Made by a program: the position numbers and the translations under genes. From positions 1-18,327 of the forward strand of contig CAKTJM010000020.1 in NCBI GenBank assembly GCA_934567745.1: a DNA stretch of 18,327 nucleotides. Reading direction: 5' to 3'. The notes below the pieces were generated by a model, which did no database searches, was not told the DNA's origin, and saw only the letters and a program-made list of their open reading frames with translations. Source of the stretch: an uncultured Eubacteriales bacterium (lineage in GTDB: Bacteria; Bacillota; Clostridia; Oscillospirales; Oscillospiraceae). Shown piece after piece: positions 14,124 through 18,327 of this stretch; position 1 is the first letter of the stretch; each line of letters starts with the position of its first letter.

Positions 14124-14152
14124 TTGGACGGCGGGCCGGATCGTGGTATACT
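14124..14152 (+). promoter_or_regulatory. Promoter of the YjdF-like membrane protein gene
   Basis: TTGGAC (14124-14129), a 17-base spacer and TATACT (14147-14152). The predicted start of transcription falls at about 14159, at the upstream ATG (14160), which argues for translation from the next ATG at 14184. Confidence 0.75.
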
Positions 14153-14183
14153 GCCTGCTATGACACACGAAGGAGGGCGCGCG

Positions 14184-15068
14184 ATGCGGGCAGACAGGGA
14201 AGAGCGGCGTTGGAAGAAGCGGACGTTCCGCGAGGCGGTCCGGTGTGAGCTGCGGGAGCACCGCAGCTCGTTCCTGGTCTTCTCGGTGCTGCGGCTGCTG
14301 GTGGTGGTGTGCCTGGTGCGCCAGGCATTCCTGCACAATTATGAGAGCGTCTTCCTCGCGGCGCTGACGCTCGCGCTGCTGTACGTGCCGAGCTGGGTGC
14401 AGGTGCGGCTCCGGGTGGAGATCCCCGTGGGGCTGGAGATCGCGATCTTGTGCTTCATCTACGCGGCGGAGATCATGGGGGAGATCCAGGCGTTCTACCT
14501 CCATCTGCCGTTCTGGGACACGATGCTGCACATGGTCAACGGCTTCCTGTGCGCGGCGGTGGGCTTCTCGCTCGTCTGGCTGCTCAACCGGAAGGAGGGG
14601 GGCGCGTTCGCGCTCTCGCCGTTCTATCTGGCGTTCATGGCCTTCTGCTTCTCGATGACGGTCGGGGTGCTGTGGGAGTTCTTCGAGTGCACGATGGACC
14701 GGGTCTTCCTGCTGGACATGCAGAAGGACACGGTCCTGCACCAGATCAGTACGGTCCTGCTGGACCCGGCGATGAGCAACCGCCCGGTGGTGGTGCGGGA
14801 CATCGCCGACGTGATCGTGGTCCACAGCGACGGGAGCCAGCAGGCGCTCGGGCTGGGGGGCTATGTGGACGTGGGCCTGCTGGACACGATGAAGGACCTC
14901 TTCGTGAACTTCCTCGGGGCGGTGGTCTTCTCGTGCATCGGCTACACCTATGCCAAGTCCCACCGCAGGGACGGCCCGGCGGCGCTCTTCATCCCCAGCG
15001 AGAAGGAGACCGGCCACGACTACCTCTCGATCGCCCGGCAGGAGGAGAAGGAAAAAGAAACGGACTGA
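14184..15068 (+). CDS. YjdF/DUF2238-like integral membrane protein
   Basis: Uncharacterised 294-residue membrane protein. About six hydrophobic segments are visible (roughly 28-48, 55-75, 82-103, 113-134, 146-167 and 238-256). Sequence marks of the YjdF-like group are WDTMLHMVNGFL (111-122), MTVGVLWEFFECTMD (158-172) and LDTMKDLFVNFLGA (233-246). Between the fifth and sixth segments lies an inserted soluble loop (about 176-230, DTVLHQISTVLLDPAMSN to LGLGGYVDVG). The C-terminus is charged (RQEEKEKETD). The ATG at 14184 is chosen for its AAGGAGGG site; the ATG at 14160 sits on the predicted transcription start. Function unknown. It converges on the feo operon and shares a terminator with it. 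Confidence 0.8.
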   Translation: MRADREERRWKKRTFREAVRCELREHRSSFLVFSVLRLLVVVCLVRQAFLHNYESVFLAALTLALLYVPSWVQVRLRVEIPVGLEIAILCFIYAAEIMGEIQAFYLHLPFWDTMLHMVNGFLCAAVGFSLVWLLNRKEGGAFALSPFYLAFMAFCFSMTVGVLWEFFECTMDRVFLLDMQKDTVLHQISTVLLDPAMSNRPVVVRDIADVIVVHSDGSQQALGLGGYVDVGLLDTMKDLFVNFLGAVVFSCIGYTYAKSHRRDGPAALFIPSEKETGHDYLSIARQEEKEKETD

Positions 15069-15089
15069 GCGGAACGCTCAGTCCGTTTT
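15061..15089. terminator. Shared bidirectional terminator containing both stop codons
   Basis: CGGACTGAGCG (15061-15071), loop GAA, CGCTCAGTCCG (15075-15085), then TTTT on the plus strand; the minus strand continues GTTTCTTTTTC. The left arm contains the TGA of the YjdF-like gene (15066-15068) and the right arm the TGA of the FeoB-associated gene (15078-15080). It therefore serves both converging transcripts. Confidence 0.88.
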
Positions 15090-15218
15090 CTCATGCTGTT
15101 TTCGGCACCCCGCGCAGCCGCAGCCGCACCCGCCCCTGCGTCTGCGCAGGGACCGCAGCGCCGCGACGCCCCAGGCGGCCAGACCGACGACGATGGCGAT
15201 CTCGATGACGGCGCCCAT
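15078..15218 (-). CDS. FeoB-associated Cys-rich membrane protein
   Basis: A 46-residue protein: one N-terminal transmembrane helix (MGAVIEIAIVVGLAAWGVAA), an Arg-rich stretch (LRSLRRRR) and a Cys cluster, GGCGCGCAGC, with four Cys. This is the pattern of the small Cys-rich proteins found after feoB in Firmicutes, thought to bind or hand on iron at the membrane. Its ATG overlaps the feoB stop by one base (TGATG), showing translational coupling. It is the last gene of the feo operon, ending in the shared terminator. A longer frame extending into feoB is spurious. Confidence 0.88.
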   Translation of the reverse strand: MGAVIEIAIVVGLAAWGVAALRSLRRRRGGCGCGCAGCRKQHEKTD

Positions 15219-17587
15219 CACGCCACCCCCGATCCGATCAGGTGCACGACGAAGGCGACGAGCCACGCGATGACGCACTGTCCGACGACGACGGCCGCGG
15301 CCCAGCGTCCGCCCAGCTCCCGCCGCACGGACGCGATGGCGGCGATGCAGGGGGTGTACAGCAGGCAGAACACCAGCAGACTGGCCGCCGCGAGCGGCGT
15401 CAGCGTCGCGAGCAGCGCCTGCGTCCCGCCGAAGAGGACGGAGAGGGTGGACACGACGCTCTCCTTGGCCAGGGACCCGGCGATGAGGGCGGTGGAGATC
15501 CGCCAGTCGCCGAAGCCGAGCGGCGCGAAGAGCGGCGCGATCAGCCCGGCGGCCCCGGCGAGCATGCTCGTCTGCGGGTCCGCCACGACGTTCAGGTGGA
15601 GGTCGAAGGTCTGGAGGAACCAGACGACGATCGTCGCGAGGAAGATGACGGTGAAGGCGCGCTGGAGGAAGTCCTTGGCCTTGTCCCAGAGCAGGTGCCC
15701 GACGTTCTTCGCGCCGGGGAGGCGGTAGTTGGGCAGCTCCATGACGAAGGGGACGGCCTCGCCGCGGAAGAGGGTGCTCTTGCACAGCAGGGAAGCCAGG
15801 ACGCCGACGAGGATGCCCAGGAAATACAGCCCGACCATGATGAGCGCCCCGTGGCCGGGGAAGAAGGTCGCGGTGAAGAAGCCGTAGATGGGCAGCTTCG
15901 CCGAGCAGCTCATGAAGGGCGTGAGCAGGATGGTCATCCTGCGGTCGCGCTCGGACGGGAGGGTCCGGCTGGCCATGACGCCCGGCACGGTGCAGCCAAA
16001 GCCGATCAGCATGGGCACGATGCTCCGCCCGGACAGGCCGATCTTGCGCAGCAGCTTGTCCATGACGAAGGCGACGCGGGCCATATAGCCGCTGTCCTCC
16101 AGCAGCGAGAGGAAGAAGAAGAGGACGACGATGATCGGCACGAAGCTGACCACGGTCCCGACGCCGGTGAAGATGCCGTCGATGACGAGCGACTGGAGCA
16201 CCGGGTGGACGGCCCAGGCGGACATCGCGGCGGCCACGGTGTCGGACAGCCAGCCGATCCCGTCCTCCAGCAGCCCCTGCAGGAGGGCGCCGATCACGTT
16301 GAAGGTCAGGAAGAACACCAGCGCCATGATCCCGATGAAGGCGGGGAGGGCGGTGTACTTGCCGGTGAGGAAGGCGTCGATGCGGCGGCTGCGCTCGTGC
16401 TCGCGGCTCTCGTGCGGCTTCACGACGGTCTGGGCGCAGAGCCGCTGGATGAAGGAGAAGCGCATGTCGGCGATGGCGGCGGCGCGGTCCAGCCCGCGCT
16501 CGGCCTCCATCTGACAGACGATGTGCTCGATCATCTCCAGCTCGTTCTGGCTCAGCTTCAGGGCGTCCCGCACGAGCGGGTCGCCCTCGACGAGCTTGCT
16601 GGCCGCGAAGCGGATGGGCAGCCCGGCGGCCTGGGCGTGGTCCTCGATCAGGTGCATGATGCCGTGCAGGCAGCGGTGGACCGCGCCACCGTGGTCCTCC
16701 GGCCCGCAGAAGTCGATCCGCCCCGGCCCCTCCTGGTACTGCGCGACGTGGATCGCGTGATCGACCAGCTCGTCCACGCCCTCGTTCTTGGCCGCGGAGA
16801 TGGGCACGACGGGGATGCCGAGCAGGCTCTCCATCTCGTTGATGCGCACGGAGCCGCCGTTGCCGCGCACCTCGTCCATCATGTTCAGGGCGAGGACGAT
16901 GGGCACGTCCAGCTCCATGAGCTGCATGGTGAGGTAGAGGTTGCGCTCCATGTTGGTCGCGTCCACGATGTCGATGATCCCCTTCGGGTGCTCGTCGAGC
17001 AGGAAGGTCCGCGAGACGATCTCCTCGCTGGTGTAGGGGGAGAGGGAGTAGATGCCGGGCAGGTCGGTGACCTCGGTGTCCGCGTGGCTGCGGATCGTGC
17101 CGGTCTTGCGGTCCACGGTGACGCCGGGGAAGTTGCCCACATGCTGGTTCGCGCCGGTGAGCTGGTTGAAGAGGGTCGTCTTGCCGCAGTTCTGGTTCCC
17201 CGCGAGGGCGAAGGTCAGCAGGGTCCCCTCGGGGAGGGGATCCTCGCCCGCCTTGACGTGGTACTTGCCGCCCTCGCCCAGGCCGGGGTGGACCTCGTTC
17301 CCCACGAGCGGGCCGGGGACGGTCCGCCAGCCGGAGGGCGGCGTGTCGTCCGCCGCCCCCGCGTCCACCGGGACGATGCCGATCCGTTCGGCGTCGGCCA
17401 GGCGCAGGGTCAGCTCATAGCCGTGGATGCGCAGCTCCATCGGGTCGCCCATGGGGGCGTATTTGATCAGCGTGACCTCCGCGCCGGGGATCACGCCCAT
17501 GTCCAGGAAATGCTGCCGCAGCGCGCCGTCCCCACCGACGGTGGTGACGGTGGCGTGTGCGCCGGGGGCCAGCTCGCGCAGGGTCAT
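15218..17587 (-). CDS. feoB: FeoA-FeoB fusion, ferrous iron transporter
   Basis: A 789-residue Fe(II) uptake protein of the inner membrane with FeoA fused to its N-terminus. The FeoA SH3-like domain spans about 1-75 (MTLRELAPGAHATVTTVGGD, FLDMGVIPGAEVTL, HGYELTLRLADAERI), followed by a 45-residue Gly/Pro-rich linker. The G domain shows G1 GNQNCGKTT (130-138), G3 DLPG (175-178), G4 NMMD (235-238) and G5 SAAKNEG (264-270). The membrane part carries the gate motifs GCTVPGVMASR and PFMSCSAKLPIY with conserved Cys, and ends in GSGVA. The ATG at 17587 overlaps the amidohydrolase stop by ATGA, with a purine-rich AAAAGGAG upstream; a longer frame to 18157 runs antiparallel in phase through that gene and is not real. 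No Fur box is visible here; the operon promoter lies outside the window. Confidence 0.96.
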   Translation of the reverse strand: MTLRELAPGAHATVTTVGGDGALRQHFLDMGVIPGAEVTLIKYAPMGDPMELRIHGYELTLRLADAERIGIVPVDAGAADDTPPSGWRTVPGPLVGNEVHPGLGEGGKYHVKAGEDPLPEGTLLTFALAGNQNCGKTTLFNQLTGANQHVGNFPGVTVDRKTGTIRSHADTEVTDLPGIYSLSPYTSEEIVSRTFLLDEHPKGIIDIVDATNMERNLYLTMQLMELDVPIVLALNMMDEVRGNGGSVRINEMESLLGIPVVPISAAKNEGVDELVDHAIHVAQYQEGPGRIDFCGPEDHGGAVHRCLHGIMHLIEDHAQAAGLPIRFAASKLVEGDPLVRDALKLSQNELEMIEHIVCQMEAERGLDRAAAIADMRFSFIQRLCAQTVVKPHESREHERSRRIDAFLTGKYTALPAFIGIMALVFFLTFNVIGALLQGLLEDGIGWLSDTVAAAMSAWAVHPVLQSLVIDGIFTGVGTVVSFVPIIVVLFFFLSLLEDSGYMARVAFVMDKLLRKIGLSGRSIVPMLIGFGCTVPGVMASRTLPSERDRRMTILLTPFMSCSAKLPIYGFFTATFFPGHGALIMVGLYFLGILVGVLASLLCKSTLFRGEAVPFVMELPNYRLPGAKNVGHLLWDKAKDFLQRAFTVIFLATIVVWFLQTFDLHLNVVADPQTSMLAGAAGLIAPLFAPLGFGDWRISTALIAGSLAKESVVSTLSVLFGGTQALLATLTPLAAASLLVFCLLYTPCIAAIASVRRELGGRWAAAVVVGQCVIAWLVAFVVHLIGSGVA

Positions 17588-18327
17588 GTGAGGTCGCTCC
17601 TTTTCTCTGTCATCTCGATGCCCAGCAGCGCGTCGGCGCTGCGCCAGGCGATGGCCTCGCGCTCGTCCGGCGGGAGCCGGTCGAGGAAGGCCCTGGCCCC
17701 GTCGGCCTTGATGTACGGCCAGTCCAGGGCATAGACGATGTGTCCGCTCCCCACGACCTGACGGCACAGGTCGAGCTGCACCGGCGAGAGGATCCCGCCG
17801 GGGGTGAGCCAGACGTGCTTGCGGTAATAGGCGGACACGGTCTCCGGCAGCCCGGTCACCTCGACCGGGAAGACCCGGTCGAGCCGGTCGAGGAAGGCGG
17901 GCACCAGCTCGCCCCAGTGCCCGGAGAGGATCGTCAGCCCCGGGTGGTCCCGGAACAGGCCGGAGAGGATCAGCCGGATCGTCATCAGCCCCGCCTCGGC
18001 GTGCCAGCCGAAGCCCGGCCCGGCCAGCTTCGCGTTGACGGCAGGGGAGAGGGCCTCGCTCCGGAAATACTGCGCCTGCACGGCCTCCGGCAGCGGCGCG
18101 GGGTGGAAGGAGACCGGCACGCCCAGCGCCTCGGCCGCCGCGAAGACGGCCCGGCACGCCGGGGCGTCATACGCCGCCCCCTCGCCGGTCCCATACAGCA
18201 TCGCGCCGCACAGGCCGAGCTCCCGCACGCAGCGCTCCAGCTCCCGCGCGGCCTCCTCGGGCCGCGCCATCGGCAGGGCCGCGAACCCGGAGAACCGGTC
18301 CGGCCGCCGCGCGACGCGCTCGGCCAG
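17584..18327 (-). CDS. Amidohydrolase-family protein (5'-truncated by window edge)
   Basis: C-terminal 247 residues of a TIM-barrel amidohydrolase (amidohydrolase-2 / ACMSD / gamma-resorcylate decarboxylase type). The frame is open to the right edge, and the residues before the first internal Met (LAERVARRPDRFSGFAALP) fit the family, so the true start is outside the window. Candidate metal ligands are His in SFHPAPLP, His in LSGHWGEL and Asp in ALDWPYIK; the typical tail REAIAWRSADALLGIE is present. Whether it hydrolyses or decarboxylates, and what, cannot be told. Its stop overlaps the feoAB start in an ATGA, so it is cotranscribed and translationally coupled with iron uptake, an unusual partner. 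Confidence 0.85.
   Translation of the reverse strand: MAERVARRPDRFSGFAALPMARPEEAARELERCVRELGLCGAMLYGTGEGAAYDAPACRAVFAAAEALGVPVSFHPAPLPEAVQAQYFRSEALSPAVNAKLAGPGFGWHAEAGLMTIRLILSGLFRDHPGLTILSGHWGELVPAFLDRLDRVFPVEVTGLPETVSAYYRKHVWLTPGGILSPVQLDLCRQVVGSGHIVYALDWPYIKADGARAFLDRLPPDEREAIAWRSADALLGIEMTEKRSDLT

Noticed and set aside
13473..14159. An N-terminal extension of the YjdF-like gene into the nucleotidyltransferase-like gene.
   Set aside because: It crosses a strong terminator and a promoter and reads that gene out of frame.
15242..17734. An 830-residue open frame antisense to feoB.
   Set aside because: The composition is repetitive Glu/Asp/Gly/Arg/His with no domain, as expected opposite a GC-rich gene; the feoB strand has clear conserved motifs.
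15888..18327. Search for a Fur box controlling feoAB.
   Set aside because: The genes overlap, leaving no upstream non-coding DNA in the window; the operon promoter must lie beyond the right edge.

Overview
The window looks like chromosomal DNA from a GC-rich Clostridia-type Firmicute (Oscillospiraceae-like is my guess). The grounds are strong AGGAGG-type ribosome sites, sigma-A promoters with 17-base spacers standing out as AT islands in GC-rich DNA, intrinsic terminators, and typically clostridial families: DUF951, a fused FeoA-FeoB with a FeoB-associated Cys-rich protein, a YjdF-like membrane protein and a secreted InlB B-repeat protein. No rRNA, tRNA, CRISPR array, insertion sequence or phage gene was seen. 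Nearly all sequence is accounted for by 18 genes, two of them cut by the window edges and one frameshifted.

Layout. 1-3452 (minus): an information-processing/nucleotide operon read leftward from a clear promoter, prfC (release factor 3), udk (uridine kinase) and asnS (asparaginyl-tRNA synthetase, C-terminus outside the window). 3504-5133 (minus): an ECF sigma factor and a translationally coupled single-pass membrane protein, probably its anti-sigma factor, behind an ECF-type promoter and ahead of a hairpin terminator. 5153-5803 (minus): nth (endonuclease III), divergent from glyA (plus, 5985-7232), which ends in a strong terminator. 7323-8582 (plus): rarA, which overlaps tail-to-tail a three-S1-like-domain protein (minus, 8572-9495). 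9592-10682 (plus): a DUF951 protein coupled to a radical SAM protein. 10766-11319 (plus): a type II toxin-antitoxin pair (RelB/DinJ-like antitoxin, YafQ-like toxin) with its own promoter and terminator. 11371-12136 (minus): a frameshifted secreted InlB-repeat protein. 12356-12979 (minus): an MBL-fold hydrolase, divergent from a sugar-nucleotidyltransferase-like gene (plus, 13138-14061). 14184-15068 (plus): a YjdF-like membrane protein converging on the ferrous-iron operon 15078-18327 (minus), which runs amidohydrolase, feoAB fusion, FeoB-associated Cys-rich protein.

How it works together: most of the window is housekeeping (translation, base-excision repair, one-carbon metabolism, replication-fork maintenance, iron uptake). 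The accessory or less understood parts are the ECF/anti-sigma pair, the toxin-antitoxin module, the broken surface protein, the DUF951-radical SAM pair and the amidohydrolase coupled to feoAB. I see no clearly novel multi-gene system. The best leads are the self-regulating ECF locus, the amidohydrolase-Feo coupling and several start-site and terminator oddities.
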